DNA from: Anisus vortex
Lineage: Eukaryota > Mollusca > Gastropoda > Planorbidae
Reading direction: 5' to 3'
DNA length: 64,000 nt
Assembly: GCA_949126835.1 (NCBI GenBank)
Contig: OX421496.1
Span: 17,613,844 to 17,677,843 of the forward strand
Positions 11,466-24,060 of this stretch are shown here, in pieces (position 1 is the first letter of the stretch; each line of letters starts with the position of its first letter). A program made the position numbers and the translations under genes. Below the pieces are notes generated by a model. It was not told the DNA's origin. It saw only the letters and a list, made by a program, of their open reading frames with translations, and did no database searches.

Positions 11466-12130
11466 GTGTATATAGTACAGATGAAATGAAGAATGGTGTT
11501 ATTATTTGAGTATCAACAAATGTATTAAGGGAATTTTAAAGTGTATCGTTTTGATACATATATTTTTAAAGTGTATCGTTTAGATAGCCTACATATATCT
11601 CCTATATCATCCCTAGATCTTTTCTATTTCTACAGATCTTACTTATTTCAATAGATCTTACTCAGATCGGCAAAACGAAGCATTGTTCAAAGAGGTTATC
11701 AAAATCAAAGCTTTACTAAATATATTTTTAAACCAATAATAATTGAAATAATATATTATGGACGGATTTTTTTTTCGTTTAAAGGACATTATGAAATTAG
11801 ACAGTAATTAAACTATTACATGTCGTATTTTTAGCAATATTTAGAGTGGCATACAGTTTTTATAAGGGGGAGACGGCCATTAATGAAATAGATATATGAA
11901 GATTATTTTATGTCATTTAAATGAAATATTAAATAAATTTTTTAATTATAAATGGCATGTAAAAAGCGTAGCGTTATCAGTCTAGACTAGTAGAAAACAA
12001 TACATAGGAGCAAAAACACCTTTTTTGAAAATCATTTTCAAGTGTAGGCCTACAAACTTTAGGGAAACGAATAAAAAAATATATTTACATGAATTTCAAA
12101 CATTTCCTAAACAATTTAGTAAGAAGTCTA
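11466..12130. other. AT-rich spacer
   Basis: It begins with sequence (agtacagatgaaa, then aatggt..tattat) that repeats 9115-9150 on the other side of the hAT-like element. A short duplication (aaagtgtatcgttt twice, 11540-11583) is also present. No gene is seen. Confidence 0.45.
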
Positions 12131-12134
12131 GTAG

Positions 12135-12385
12135 GGCAGACTGATGTGGGCAGACCACTTGGAAAGAATGGCAGAAGGCAGAGCAGCCAGAACAGTACAT
12201 CACCAGAGACCAAGTGGAAAAAGGCTTAGGAGCAGACAGAGACAAAGATGGCTCGAAGCTATAGAGTCGAATCTGCAAAAACGTAGTGTGCGGCCATGAC
12301 GGAGGAAAGCCAAGGATAGGCCCGAATGGAAGGAGGTGGTGGAGCAGGCCAAAGCCCTAAATGGGCTGTAGCGCCATAGGGATGG
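12135..12385 (+). pseudogene. LINE ORF2 C-terminal fragment
   Basis: The plus strand encodes, with one in-frame stop, WADHLERMAEGRAARTVHHQ, then a Arg/Lys-rich RQRQRWLEAIESNL block and finally DRPEWKEVVEQAKALNGL. This GH-ERM / RGRPRxRW / DRxxW series is the typical C-terminal tail of jockey/R1/RTE-like ORF2 proteins, downstream of the reverse transcriptase. The catalytic domain is absent, so it is a 5'-truncated dead copy. Confidence 0.7.
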
Positions 12386-13372
12386 ATGGATCTATACCTG
12401 AGCTATTTAATGTTCAGGTTCATTCAAAATTGACATTATACACCATGTCAATATATTGAATAAACAGCTTCACCAATCACTATTATTCAGGGGCGAAGCC
12501 AGGATTTTTTTCGAGGGGGGGGGGGGGTCAAAATCTCGCATTAAAAAATATTACCACATTTTTACGCAAATCGCTCTTTAGGGCAGGCAAAGCAGCGTTC
12601 ACAGATTTTAAATGTTAAAAAAAACGAAAAGAAAGAAACATCCAGCGTATAACGAATATAAAGGGTGGATCGGGGGGGGGGGGCACCAAAATCCTGGTAG
12701 CACATATTCCAGACTATAGGCATGTCGACATCCAGCCACCAGGTTGTGGTAGAGATGGACTGTTTCCCACCGAGTCTCGTAGCCTCTCGTCAGTGCAATG
12801 ATTTTCAGCCTTACAACACGGGCTGTCCCACATGATTTAGCCCACCGCCGTACTTTTAAAGTGTGTTCATGGAAGGGATAGTACATCTGATTGGGTGAGC
12901 TGATGTACTCTTTCGGGGTTTCTCACCTAACTTTGGTCCCCCCCCCCCCGGCACACAGTTCTCAGCTGTTACTCCACGTAGCCGTAGCATGCACTGAGAC
13001 CACACTACGGGAAACGGCCTCAGCTGGAAGCCTAAATCATTTGAGGGTAACCGTTAGGTATTAATCCTCGGTGAAGTAGGCTTATTTAACAAACATGTGA
13101 AGGAGTCACCTTGGAAGTAAAGCCATTCTTACAAACAACTACCCGGTTCATCATAGAAACAGAGCTGCCAGTCTGACATAGCAAACGAAAGCAAAATGGA
13201 ACGCTGAAGAAGGTCATCGTCGAATAAGACCGACGTACATCACACTCTTAAACGGAGCGTATCGGTGGTTTTCACACTTCGCAGCTTTAAGGCCCATGGG
13301 TACAGAAGTGCAGCCTTCACCAGTTTCTGTGGTCACTGCATACACTGCATACTACTGACACCCTTCAGACCT

Positions 13373-13460
13373 GTGAAAAAAATCCTAGCTTTAGTCATAA
13401 TTCGAACCCGGACCTTCGATACGCCAGCTGAACGCGCCGCGCTCGTCCACCGTACCTCGT
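13373..13460 (-). mobile_element. SINE head fragment (tRNA-derived), reverse
   Basis: On the minus strand the segment reads gtacggtggacgagcgcg..., then gggttcgaatt (a B-box) and ctaggattttttt. That matches the tRNA-like head of the SINEs at 16385 and 18080. The SINE body is missing, so only the promoter end is retained. Confidence 0.65.
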
Positions 13461-13619
13461 CTTATTTAGATCTACTTGAGTTTATACATTTCTATCAATT
13501 TTTTAGATTATTTGTAGGCCTATTCTACGGGATGACGTTTGCATTGAAGTAATTAATAACATCTAAATTCTTTTTTCCGGTCCTTTTTCAATGTAAATCT
13601 ATTATAGTTACTATCGATT

Positions 13620-14380
13620 AACCCCCTCTAAGTGTATCGTGCCAGCTCCCTGCCTATCAGGGCCGTCCTTTTTTCTGGCCTCTCGGCCTGTGCACTGTTC
13701 ATCGGAGTGCGAATGTTCCATGCTCCGATGGCCAGTGGAACTATTCTGTGCTTTGTTTTTGTGTTCTTTTTTTCATTATTTCGACCGCATTTAAGGGATT
13801 CCCTCCAGCTGCGGTAAGCTGGCCAGGGTTTGACGAAGCAGGCTTTGTTTGAGGCACCTTTTCTAGCCCCGTCCTCAGGCTACGAGGGTAAGCAGCGCTG
13901 TCCTAAAGAGGTCTGCTTAGCCGCTCAGGGGGCTGCCGGAATCCATTGCTGCTTCAGAAGTTCAGATCAATGGAAGACGACCATTTGGCCTGAGCCGCCA
14001 GCGTGTAGGTCTTCCACTACAGCTGCCAGTGTATCCACACCTACCGCGTCGCAGCATTCCCATCGCCACAAGGATGACTTGCGCGTGAATTGCATTTAAG
14101 TGAGGAAGAGTTGCACAGCGTCATCCTCACACTCTCGTCCAGGCCCCACTTTGTCCAATGGCAAGCCGGCCAGTCGAAGCCGTTTCCCGGGGTGTGGCCG
14201 CTGCGCATGCTACAGCTACTTGGAGCCACAGATGGAAGCTGGGTGCCAGGTGGGGGACCAAAGATGGGTGAACTGTTCCCAGAGGAACACGACATGTTCT
14301 CCACACCAAAGGTGCTACACCTCCCAAAGCACCCTAAACACACCCAAGTGTATGCAATCTTGTTATTAGTATTTACAACG
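13620..14380. other. GC-rich block inside the hAT-like element, unrecognised
   Basis: Open on several frames over 60-105 codons because stops are rare in GC-rich DNA. I see no conserved motif in any frame. It could be the element's own body or a nested retroelement tail. Confidence 0.35.
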
Positions 14381-14983
14381 CAGATATTGCTAGATTTTCA
14401 ATTGATTTGAACTGGCTTTTCCAATTGATAACAGACGGTATATGGACATTCTGTTCTTGATCCATTCCACATCCAGTCTGAAGTTACAAGCTTCAAGCAT
14501 CTTAGACAATATTATTCAGTGTGAGGTGAAAATTGTGCTTCCAAGGAGGTTTCATACGGGTGTTTTACAAGGTTTGAGAATGTGTATCCTTAGCATGCAT
14601 CATAGTCCAAGAAGCAATTGTGACTTAAATTGTTCATTCGACATCAACCCATCTAATAATTAAAGGCATCCATAATTTCTTTGCTGCACAAGGAGTTTTA
14701 CCGCATAAAATGATATAAGGAGTTTTATTTGCTGAACTATATTTTGTTAAACCAAGGTTGCTTTAATTATAGAATATTGCTTTGCAAATATCTTTTTTGA
14801 CTCATCGTATTTTATAAATACATATACACAAGGATCCATTCAATCGCCATTTGATTTTGTTTTCCCAACAAATTTAAACATATCAGCTGTAAAAAAAAAA
14901 TAATTTCCAAAATGTATGGGGGAGGGGGGAGCAGCCCCCCCTATCCCCCCCCCCCCCCCTGTGGTTTCGCTCCTGCTATTATT

Positions 14984-16376
14984 TCAAAAAGATAAAGAAA
15001 ACTATTCTCTATCTAAATATAGCTATTGCATTTTTATGAACTACTTTAATACATTCGTTCAATAAGCCCACCGTACAGCTGTTGTTCCGTCTTGATAAAT
15101 AATATACCTGCGTGAAATCTATTAAAGAAATGAACAGGCAGAAGGTCTCCTGCAGAGGGCGCAGCTATTCTGTGAGATTAAATATGGCCACCAATTAATT
15201 AAATCATAACAATAATATAGAAAAAAGTATTGTAAAATCAATTATAGCAAATGTGACCGCCAATTTAATAAACCTGATTGAAATATGACGATTATTTATA
15301 AAAGTAATTGTTTAGTTCAGCGTGTTACAATGCTATAATAAGTTCATATTCTCCTAAAATTACCTTTTATTGTTTGTTCTCACTGTCTTGAAATAAAAAA
15401 AAAAATGTTTGCAAATATATTCCATTTCATATGACAACTATTCTATTTCTTTTTCGGTAAAACCGTTCTTTCACTTTTCACCACTTTGACTATTATAAAT
15501 ATATATTAAAATTGCTTAGACTAATTGTTTGGCTTGCTTGCTTTGATTTTAAAATACGATAACGCTTATTTATTTTTGATTCAACCTTTTTTTTTTTCTT
15601 TAAGCTTTTAAGTTAGTATGTACAACAGTACAGTAAGGTCTGTTGCACACTGTAGATAGGGAAAATTATATCGCAGTCAAAGGGGTGGGGGGAAGTTGAA
15701 GTAATAGGAAGCAATAATCTCTTTAATAAAAAAAACAACAACTCACTAAATGATAATACAAAGAGAGCGCGTCGGTAGTCATAGCAACCAAGCCAAACAT
15801 TTTCTTTTACAGTGAAACAAAACTTACACAACACAAAAAAACAACAATTTTAAAAACAAAATTAAAACGGCAACAAACAAAAAAAAAACTTAACATAATT
15901 AGTCAAGTTAAAAATGTTTTTTTTTAAGCGTTGAAACAATTTCTTTTATTTTCTTGACTATGTTGTTTAATTTACGTACAACATCTCACTTCGTTTTGCT
16001 ATTCTGCATTTTTTATTTATTTTTTATTCCCCCCCCCCCCCACCCCACCATTTCTTGGCTTTAATAACACCTTTAAGCTAAACTATTATCATTAAAGCTA
16101 ATTATTATTATCCACATCATTATTTAAATTATCCTCCCTTTAGATTCATCCAATAGAATAGAAACATTAAGATATTTTTTTTAACTTTCTTAATTGACGA
16201 CGCTTCTGTAAAAAAAAAAAAAAAAGTAAAACAAGTAATGCAACAATGAGATGAAGAAAAAAAATAAGGTTAATTAATTAAATTCCGTGAACAAACTAGT
16301 TAAAGGCGTTTTCTAATTGATTGCTAAATTATTTTTTTATCGATATGATTAAGAATGAATTTTTTTTTCATCTTAT
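14984..16376. other. AT-rich spacer, no gene seen
   Basis: Low-complexity A, T and C runs (for example poly-C near 16030) are scattered through ordinary AT-rich sequence. No domain, terminus or tandem array is apparent. Bases 16377-16384 (acgtggtt) are the left target duplication of the next SINE. Confidence 0.5.
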
Positions 16377-16384
16377 ACGTGGTT

Positions 16385-16670
16385 GACGGCACGGTGGTCG
16401 AGAGGCAGAGCGTTCGACTGACGAACAGAAGCTCCTGGGTTAAGATCCTGGGTTAAAATCCTGGTGAAGGCTATGATTTTTTCCCGGGTCTGGAGGGTGT
16501 CCCGGAGTCTACCCAGCTCTGATGGGTACCTGACCTTAGTATAGGGTAAAGTAAAGGCATCTGTGTATTGTGCTGGCCACACAATTACCTGGTATGCTGT
16601 GACCACAGAAACTGGTGAACGCTGCTTCACTGGCCCTATGATCAATTTGGTACGAATGGTACTTTACTTT
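16385..16670 (+). mobile_element. tRNA-derived SINE
   Basis: The head resembles a tRNA gene (ggcacggtggtcgagaggcag; decayed B-box region near 16436-16462). It is followed by a body shared with the SINE at 18080: cccgggtctggagggtgtc, ctacccagctctgatgggta, ggtaaagtaaaggc, then gtgaccacagaaactgg. It ends tactttacttt. An 8-bp duplication, acgtggtt, flanks it (16377-16384 and 16671-16678). SINEs of this type use Pol III internal promoters and borrow LINE machinery. Confidence 0.85.
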
Positions 16671-16934
16671 ACGTGGTTTAAGTCTAGTTTTTGCATTATT
16701 GTTTGTACGTGCATAAAAGCTGTTCGGTCGCTGGGTTTTTCTGAACTAGTGCCCGTAACCCATTCAATGCTCGAATGCCACTTAAAAAGAAAAGAGAACT
16801 TGAGAAAAATAATTTGTCTCCTACTGTAATATCATGTAAAAGGAAAACTTGGAGATGACAAGTATGTTTTTAGTTTTAAGCATCATGGTTTTGACGTCTT
16901 CACAATGCGATAATGGTTGACACTTACGCAGAAA

Positions 16935-17163
16935 TGATGGACAGCTGCAACATTGGACAGCTGTAACATTGGACAGCTGTTACATTGGACAGCTGTAACA
17001 TTGGACAGCTGTAACATTGGACAGCTGTAACATTGGACAGCTGTAACATTGGACAGCTGTAACATTGGACAGCTGTAACATTGGACAGCTGTAACATTGG
17101 ACAGCTGTAACATTGGACAGCTGTAACATTGGACAGCTGTAACATTGGACAGCTGTAACAACA
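16935..17163. repeat. 16-bp minisatellite, about 14 copies
   Basis: The unit is ttggacagctgtaaca in a near-perfect head-to-tail array with only two early substitutions (gctgcaaca, gctgttaca). Each unit contains the palindrome acagctgt, hence one CAGCTG E-box core. Sixteen is not a multiple of three, so all three frames of the minus strand are open and repeat the same hexadecapeptide series; these are shadows of the repeat. Confidence 0.95.
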
Positions 17164-18070
17164 CATGGTTTCTTGCAATTGTTTACCACCTTTATTACCA
17201 CATATAGTCCAAAAGGTTCAAACTTCTACAACTCCGTCAAATGGTCACTAAACGGTAAGACTTCTATACGATAACAAGTTTATGTAATATAAGAGACCCC
17301 GCTTCAATATTTCCAGAATTCTTTACTGGGTTAAATCTTGTCATTGTACCGATAACTGCCATATCGCCATCACTCATCTCCACCCCCCCCCCATATTTTT
17401 TAAATCTTCACCATTAAATTCGTATAACCTTAGAGCATTTTGGGGACAATTCCTTAATTTCGAAAGCAAGAAAGGTAACTGACTCCAACAAAGATTTACT
17501 AAATATTTACTCGAGATAGACCTAAACATCACAAACATTTGATTCTCTTTCATTTCACTATCAACACCTTTATTGGAATCTATGTAAATATTATATGCAT
17601 AATAAGACAATAAATAATAAACAGAATATAGCGAATCGATTTTTGTGTGTTTTGAGCTCATTCGTCTTTCCAGCAGAATTATATTCTCTGTTGAGCTCAT
17701 GGCTGATGCGGCGAAGACACGATCTGGAGATTTGTGGACAGTTTCGGTTTGGGAAATACTTTTATTGAATTATGAAACATCTGCTTGGACACAGTCAGGT
17801 TTGATATAACCGAATTGAAGCTAGGAAACGGATTATAGTCAAACTGTGGAGGATTTGTGAGAAAGGTTGCGTTGCTTTACTTGAATTTTCGGGGTTTACC
17901 CGATTTTGTTCTTATTAAATAGAGTTTGTTCTGTTTTTTTTTTAAACAGTTAGTGGTCTTTTTTTTAATCTTATTTTTTTCATTCATTCACCTTTCAGCG
18001 AGATGGTGGTTGTGTCCTACGTAGTGTTGACTAGTCTTACATCTTGATAAGACTTTATATTATATTGAGG
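17164..18070. other. AT-rich spacer, no gene seen
   Basis: A 108-codon minus-strand frame at 17374-17700 has no motif I recognise and an unremarkable composition. No element boundary is seen. Confidence 0.45.
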
Positions 18071-18079
18071 TTTTCATTA

Positions 18080-18344
18080 GGGGCATGGTTGCCGAGGGGT
18101 AGCGCGTTCGACTGTCGAGCCGAAGGTCCCAGGTTCGAATCCTGGTGCAGGCTAGGATTTTTTCCCGGGTCTGGAGGGTGTCACTGAGTCTACCCAGCTC
18201 TGATGGTTGGAGTAAAGTAAGGCTATGCATAGTGCTGGCCACACAATCACCTAGTATGCCGTGGCCACAGAAACTGGTGAACGCTGCTTCATCGGACCTA
18301 TGGATCAGTTCGGTCCGACGGGTACTTTACTTTTTTTTTTACGA
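18080..18344 (+). mobile_element. tRNA-derived SINE, best-preserved copy
   Basis: The first ~72 bases mimic a tRNA gene: ggggcatggttgccgaggggtagcgc-type 5' arm and a perfect B-box ggttcgaatcc at 18132-18142. The body then follows (ctacccagctctgatgg, gtggccacagaaactgg, gatcagttcggtccg) and the tail is tactttac plus a T run. A duplication ttttcatta flanks it at 18071-18079 and 18345-18353. The tRNA-like head is not a functional tRNA gene because the SINE body is fused to it and no mature 3' end is present. Confidence 0.9.
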
Positions 18345-18353
18345 TTTTCATTA

Positions 18354-20000
18354 CTTATTTGAGATAATAGGTCTTTTTTTCCTGTATTTTTTCCTGTGCT
18401 ATTTGTGTATGTTTTTCTCTATTTTTCTCTCGCTATCTTTCCAGCTGTAGGCCTACTCGCTATAGGGTGTCTCATATAGTAAATTATTTTTTTAAATTCA
18501 CTTTCAGATGAATCAAGTGCTAAAACAAACCCTTAGAACACTTTTAGCGCATACTACCACGTGGGGGAAATAATAACATGTAGTTCTTTAATTGAACAAT
18601 TTTCTCAAGGGAATTTGGGAGGGGGGGGTGAATAATTACAGAAAACTACATTTCTAGCTGTTCAGCGGGGTATTAATTGTGTCGTTTTTAACATTTTGTC
18701 ACGTGATGTGATGAACTTCTCTCTCCCCACCCCTCCCCACCCTCGACATTTCCCGTAACCCCCCTCTACCCCCACCGTTTAGGCGTATTGGTTAAATTAA
18801 ATTTGATTCTTTAAAAAACAACAACTAAATTGTGGATTGTTTTTACCACTTAATTTGTTACTAAATAAAAGTTGGCAGTCTTCCCATGGGTCCAATGTTT
18901 TGATGGCGCGTTGAGATTCACCGATTTCTCAAAGTTATTTATCTTGTGCTTTCATCTTGCGTCATGCACAAGTGTGTGGGTTGACGGATGCTTGGGTGGG
19001 TAAGGGCTGTTTAGGGGTTTTTCGTGTGGGGGAGTTTTCAGGGAATGCAGTAGAAAAACTTGAGTTAAGAGTAATAATATTTAAAAAAATGTCTATAAAA
19101 TACTATGTGTAATAGTTAATGAGACTTCTCACTTTGAAAAGAAATCGAATAAGGCTGTGATTTTCACACAAAACCAAAATGTCTGCAATATGCTGGACAT
19201 GCATTTTTTATTATGCTTAAATTTAAAAGTATTAAATACTGCAAGTGTATATCGACGTATTTAATAACCAAAGGATTTATGTGTTTTCACGATTGAAAAA
19301 AGTACAGGTATTTTTAATTGGACAAAATTTGTGTTTGTTTATCTAAAGGATTAAAAAATGAAGTGTACCGATACGTCTATGATCTTTCCATAATCTTTTG
19401 GTTATCAGAGAAAATAATTGTAGGCTACATAAATAGATTTTCTTCCTCATTTCCATGGCCTTTCTCTGACATGTCATTAGGATCTCATTAACACACTTAA
19501 CTCAAACTTAAAATAATAGGCATTCCTCTAGAAGAAATTAAACAAACAGGCAATAGATCTAATAGTGTTTTCTTTTTAAATTATATTTTGCCTTTGTATG
19601 GTCTATATTAGTCCCGTGATCTTGATAGGCCTATACTAATACCAGGACTAGGTATTTAACAGTATTGGGCAATGAAACCTCAGAGGTCCCCATCTTTTAT
19701 TGAACCCATAGCAACATATTATCAAAGACTGATGTTCGAAGCATAACGTTGTTAGTTAAGCTACAAATTTAAACAGCTTACTGCTGAGTGGCTCTCTGAC
19801 AAGTTTCTCTCACCTAACAAAACATTTGCGTTTCTACTTTGTCGATTTAAAAACGTCAAATGTTCCAAATCTTCCATATAATGTAAACGTAATCGAAATC
19901 GAAAGAAAATGAGGACGTCAAATGGTTTCATAAATTAAACATCAGGCTTAAAGTATTTGTTTATTAGCAAAATAATTGTTTAATAGAAGATGTTTTTATC
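18354..20000. other. AT-rich spacer, no gene seen
   Basis: Poly-C and poly-G patches occur around 18620-18780, otherwise AT-rich. I found no coding motif or repeat boundary. Confidence 0.45.
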
Positions 20001-20400
20001 AATGTGTTGTTGTTGAATTCTTTTTGTTTGTCTTTTCTTGGTGTGTTGGTGTTGATTAGTTGCCGTTGATGTGCTGTTATTGCTGTAAATGTAAACAGGA
20101 AAAAACTAAACAGTACTGTTATTGAAGTGTCGCCGGTTGTGTGTTTATTGTTGATGTGGTCCTATAGATACGTTGTTGTTGTTATTGTTGGGTTAGTATT
20201 GATGTGTGGTTGTTGTATGGTTGCTGTGATAATGTTGACTTTTTCTTATTGATGTGCTGTTGTTGTTGTGTGATTTCAGGTGTGTGTGTTTTTTGTGTGT
20301 ATGTTTTTGTTGAGATGTGTTCTTGTTACTGTGTTGTCATTGTAAGTGTGTTGATATTTGTGTGTTGTTGTATCACTACTTACTTCTTTTTTTTTAAATA
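20000..20400 (+). repeat. TTG/TG-rich low-complexity DNA
   Basis: The plus strand is dominated by TGTTGT, GTTGTTG and TGTGTG runs. The 89-codon cysteine/valine-rich open frame at 20204-20473 comes from this composition and is not a gene. A further (TG)n-rich patch follows at 20690-20830. Confidence 0.75.
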
Positions 20401-20899
20401 TGATCGCAAAATTGTAAATAGCATATCAAAATATTATATAGACTATAGACTATACTTTACAGTTTCACAGTAAACCTATTGCAAGATAAAATGTTAGCTT
20501 TCAAGTACTCTCTACTCTATACACAGGACTGTGTCTACATAAACCACACTGGTTGACTTGTATGTTTTCACACTTGATGTATTTATTATTTAAGGAACAT
20601 TTCGTTTAAACAGATGTTTTTACCCTAAAAATTGTGATCGTGTAATCAATATTTTACTTTGACAATAAACATACACTGGTCTAGAGTTATATTACGTGTG
20701 TATGTGTATGTATTGTTGTGTGTTTGTTTATGTGATGGCCTGTTTGTGTGTGTGTGAGAGAGAATTTGTGTGTCATCACTTTGTGTGCGTCACTGCGCAC
20801 ATGCGTATTTGTGTGTGTGTTTGAGTGCTCTTCTGATGTCAGGCGTCATAGTTGCATCTTCTGATAATTTTTACAACAGCCCTACTAGTTCATCTAGTC

Positions 20900-21300
20900 C
20901 AGGGGTCGGGAACCTTTTTGTCTGAGAGAGCCATGGACACCACATATTTTGAAAAGTGATTCTGTTAGAGCCATACATCATGTTTAAAACTACAAATTCA
21001 AGTAAATGTGTGCATTTTGTGTAACGTAAGGCAAGACTTATTTCCCTTTAATTACAATGAATGCAGGGTTGCTATTTTTCTGTCTTTTAGGTCAGCGGAG
21101 TTTATCTTCTTTAACACTTCTGATGCTGAGCTGCAGTAGACTTTAGCTCATTTGCAGAATGAAATATTGATATGCAATTAATATGTAGATCAAAGGAGTC
21201 TAAAGAAACATTTTTTTATAATCGAACATTTGTCTGCGAGCCAGATGCAGTCATCAATAGAGCCACATCTGGCTCGCGAGCCATAGGTTCCCGACCCCTG
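20900..21300 (+). mobile_element. hAT MITE, 401 bp, perfect ends
   Basis: It starts caggggtcgggaacc and ends ggttcccgacccctg, a perfect 15-bp inverted repeat, within a perfect 8-bp duplication atctagtc (20892-20899, 21301-21308). The interior contains gagagagccat and ctggctcgcgagccat motifs and no coding potential. The same family, inverted and interrupted, lies at 43231-45035. The minus-strand frame at 21190-21384 straddles the right end and is not a gene. Confidence 0.9.
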
Positions 21301-21925
21301 ATCTAGTCCTTCATAAATAGCGTTAACAACTTCTGATCGTGCACTCCAGCGTGTTTCAGACTCCCTCTTCACTGTGATTGGCACAATTCTTTTTTAATTC
21401 TTTCCAACCAGTTGTTGAACGAGAGTAAAACAAATAAGCTTATATAGCCTACTTTAAACTGTTCCACAAAATGTGATAACAACTGGATCCTGTTTAGCTG
21501 AGTGTACTCCTGCTAAGTTTAAGCTGTGGTTGTCACAGTAGAGGAATGATGTTACCTTAAGCTGCAATGCCCAATTAGAAGTGGGGGTCCCCTGTCTTTG
21601 TTTCACTAACATCGAATATAGCGTCTGAGAAAAGGATGGAAGATACTGTTTTATACTGGTGGAAGTGAGAGAAGGATATAGATTATATTCAACGAGACGA
21701 ATACTTGTTATCTATCTTTCTCTTTTCAACTTATTTGAAGTATTATTCTATCTTCCTTCAACTCACGTAATATCCTATAATCGACTCGAAATTATCCAAC
21801 CTGTATAATTGTTAAAACCAGATGCCACTTTCAGTATATGAAGAATAATATTTGAACCCGAACTGATCTTTGTTAAAAACAACAACATCATGTGTCATTT
21901 GTTTATTAGTAGAATGGCGCCCCTT

Positions 21926-22064
21926 AATGCTCTATGGGGGCGCCAAAATCATGCTTGCCTACTGGTTCGTAATGAAGATATTTGTGGAGCTCCAATAATG
22001 CTCTATGGGCGCCAAAATCATGCTTGCCTACTGGTTTGTAATAAAGATATTTGTGGAGCTCCAA
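21926..22064 (+). repeat. ~71-bp tandem duplication
   Basis: Two adjacent copies start aatgctctatggg and end tgtggagctcc; they differ by a few bases, including gggggcg versus gggcg. The unit contains ggcgccaaaatcatgcttgc. It sits next to sequence with cggggacatatgtccccc at 22160-22185 that resembles a MITE terminus, but no partner end was found. Confidence 0.75.
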
Positions 22065-23925
22065 AATTCAACCTAGCAAACGTATTTGGGATACATTAGT
22101 TTACATCAAAATAAAATTAAATAATTAGTTTTAATACTCATTTTGGCGACCCTAACGTGGCGCCCGGGGACATATGTCCCCCCCCCGCCCCCCCCCTAGC
22201 TACGCTACTGCTCCCCCACCACCACCCCTCACCCCTACGACCTCTAATTTAACATCCCGCTCCAATATCTGATCTCTATTTCAAAACCGTGGGTCACTAA
22301 CCTAAATCTCGCCATCAGTTTCCAGGATGTATGGGCACTAGAGGTCAGACGTCGCGTCAGCTCAGGCCAATGAAGATCCATGGCGGGTAAAATTTACACG
22401 GACACAGGGACAAATAGGTTCCCGGTGAAGAAACTTTAAAAAAACGTTACTTCCAATAAATAATTTTTGATCTTAAAACTAACCTTGTAAGCGACGCATA
22501 TATTATAGCCTATACATATTTCTAATCAAACTAGACTATATATAGGCGAATAAAGTTGCATGCATTATTTACATTTTTTGTTTGGCTTCGCTAAAAGTCC
22601 AACTACAAACCAGAGCCAGAGGGTTAACCCATCTTGATTGCGCGTCAAGTTTTTTTTTTAAAATTATGATCATGATTAATTGATTAATTGGTATCTTCTC
22701 GATATTTTTTTTATCCGGCTTGGAGTACCTGTTTAGTTTTAATCTTATTACACTGCCCTAAAAATGGTGTCACCAGATTAAGCAGGAAATATTCAAAAAC
22801 AAACTTTTTTTTGTGTCATTTTCTTAAAAAGCTTCACTACAAGGCTATTCCAAATCCCCATATTACACTTTTGTTTTAAGAAATAATCAAGACATTTGAT
22901 TTGCTTAGAGCCTAAGAGTTAAAAATAATTGCCTTCCCAATCGACAAAAATGTTGGTATGTATCATATTATAGTCATGAAGTAATTCCAATTTGTAATAA
23001 AATAATACGCACAACTTATATTTATAAAATACATATAAAATACGTATAACGTCCCATCGACCACCCTGTATAATCTCTATAGGGTCCACACAAAGCGTTA
23101 TTAATAATAAAACTCACTCATACGTCACTAATTGGAGATGTGAGATCCATATGACTTCTAATTTCACAAGCTTTTTTCTTTCTTAAATCTAAATTTTATG
23201 TCTTCAAAATAGTCTTTATGTCGTCTTGACTTTGTGCATTTAAAAAAAAAAAACATCATTAATGAACAACAATATGTTGAATTATTTTTAATGCTCCTTT
23301 TCTTTTTAGTCACTAATTTTGTTATCATTTTTTCAAAACAAATGTCGTTTTTCCGCCCTTCCAGCTTTGTCTTTCCTGTCACGAAGATAGAGTTATTGTC
23401 TTTTTCATTTCCTCTGTTATTTTTTTTCTCCCACTGCAATTATCTCATTAAAGATTTTATTTGATTACATTGAAAAAAATTACGTTTGATATTGAAGTTA
23501 AAGAGAAAAACACGAAACGTCGTTAAATTGGAGCTGTGGGAATGTGTGAACGTTGATGGACTTGTTGAAGGATCATTAGAGAGAGACCAAGTTATGGGAA
23601 TTCAGACAATTTAAGGATATAACTTTCTATTTGTTTTCTTTATTTAGTTATTTACAATTTATTACACCTATAATAGTACGAATAATGTAAAAAAAAGGGA
23701 AATTTAGTCAACTAAAAGTAAATGTGTACATTTGGAATTTTGTTAATACGTTATACAGAAATGTTCGAAGTTCGGGTAGAGTTTTGAGAAACGTTAAGTT
23801 GTAATTGAGACAGAAAATATTTAAATAACAAACATTGGCAAGGTCAGGTCACGTGAAATTTAAAAGATCTACGGTAGTCTCCATGTTTTTCTTGTTAAAT
23901 CATGTATATTAACTTTCTAAAACTT
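22065..23925. other. AT-rich spacer, no gene seen
   Basis: C-rich run at 22175-22200, then ordinary AT-rich DNA. Open frames at 23164-23464 on both strands are lysine- or phenylalanine-rich, as expected from A/T runs. Nothing supported. Confidence 0.45.
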
Positions 23926-23929
23926 TCTG

Positions 23930-24060
23930 GCTCTTTGGCTGGAGACTGACCGATGGAAGGCTAATCTAACCACTTCCCGTAATCCTATCGATCTGAAACT
24001 TGGCACATGGACGTTTCGCCCTTGGGCAAAATTTTTTCTAATTTTCAGCCCTCGAAATGT
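23930..24060 (+). repeat. Diverged copy of a block found in the HINE elements
   Basis: The segment aaccacttcccgtaatcctat, followed by cgatctgaaacttggcacatgg, parallels the conserved block cgaccacttcccgt...gagctgaaacttgg at 49839-49870 and its reverse copies in 43435-44880. The rest of the element cannot be recognised around it, so this is a weak, fragment-level call. A long T run follows at 24092-24110. Confidence 0.35.

Larger units (their letters stand above)
12488..14975 (+). mobile_element. hAT-like element, 2.5 kb, perfect 8-bp duplication
   Basis: The left end caggggcgaagccagga and right end tggtttcgctcctg are inverted, each with a poly-G/poly-C run just inside. The flanks carry a perfect 8-bp duplication, ctattatt, at 12480-12487 and 14976-14983. 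This is a clear hAT signature. The interior contains a reverse SINE head (13373-13460) and two GC-rich unrecognised blocks. No transposase motif is visible; the longest open frames (about 100 codons near 14041-14410) run on several frames of one GC-rich block and show no domain. Confidence 0.8.

Noticed and set aside
13830..14410. Cluster of overlapping ~90-105-codon frames as a real gene
   Set aside because: Several frames are open at once in a GC-rich block inside a hAT-like element, and none shows a domain.
16883..17201. Three overlapping minus-strand frames with VTAVQCYSCPML repeats
   Set aside because: All three frames read the same 16-bp minisatellite.
18080..18152. A tRNA gene with a perfect B-box
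   Set aside because: It continues into a SINE body shared with other copies and is flanked by a target duplication.
20204..20473. Cysteine-rich small protein
   Set aside because: The frame arises from TTG/TG-rich low-complexity DNA.
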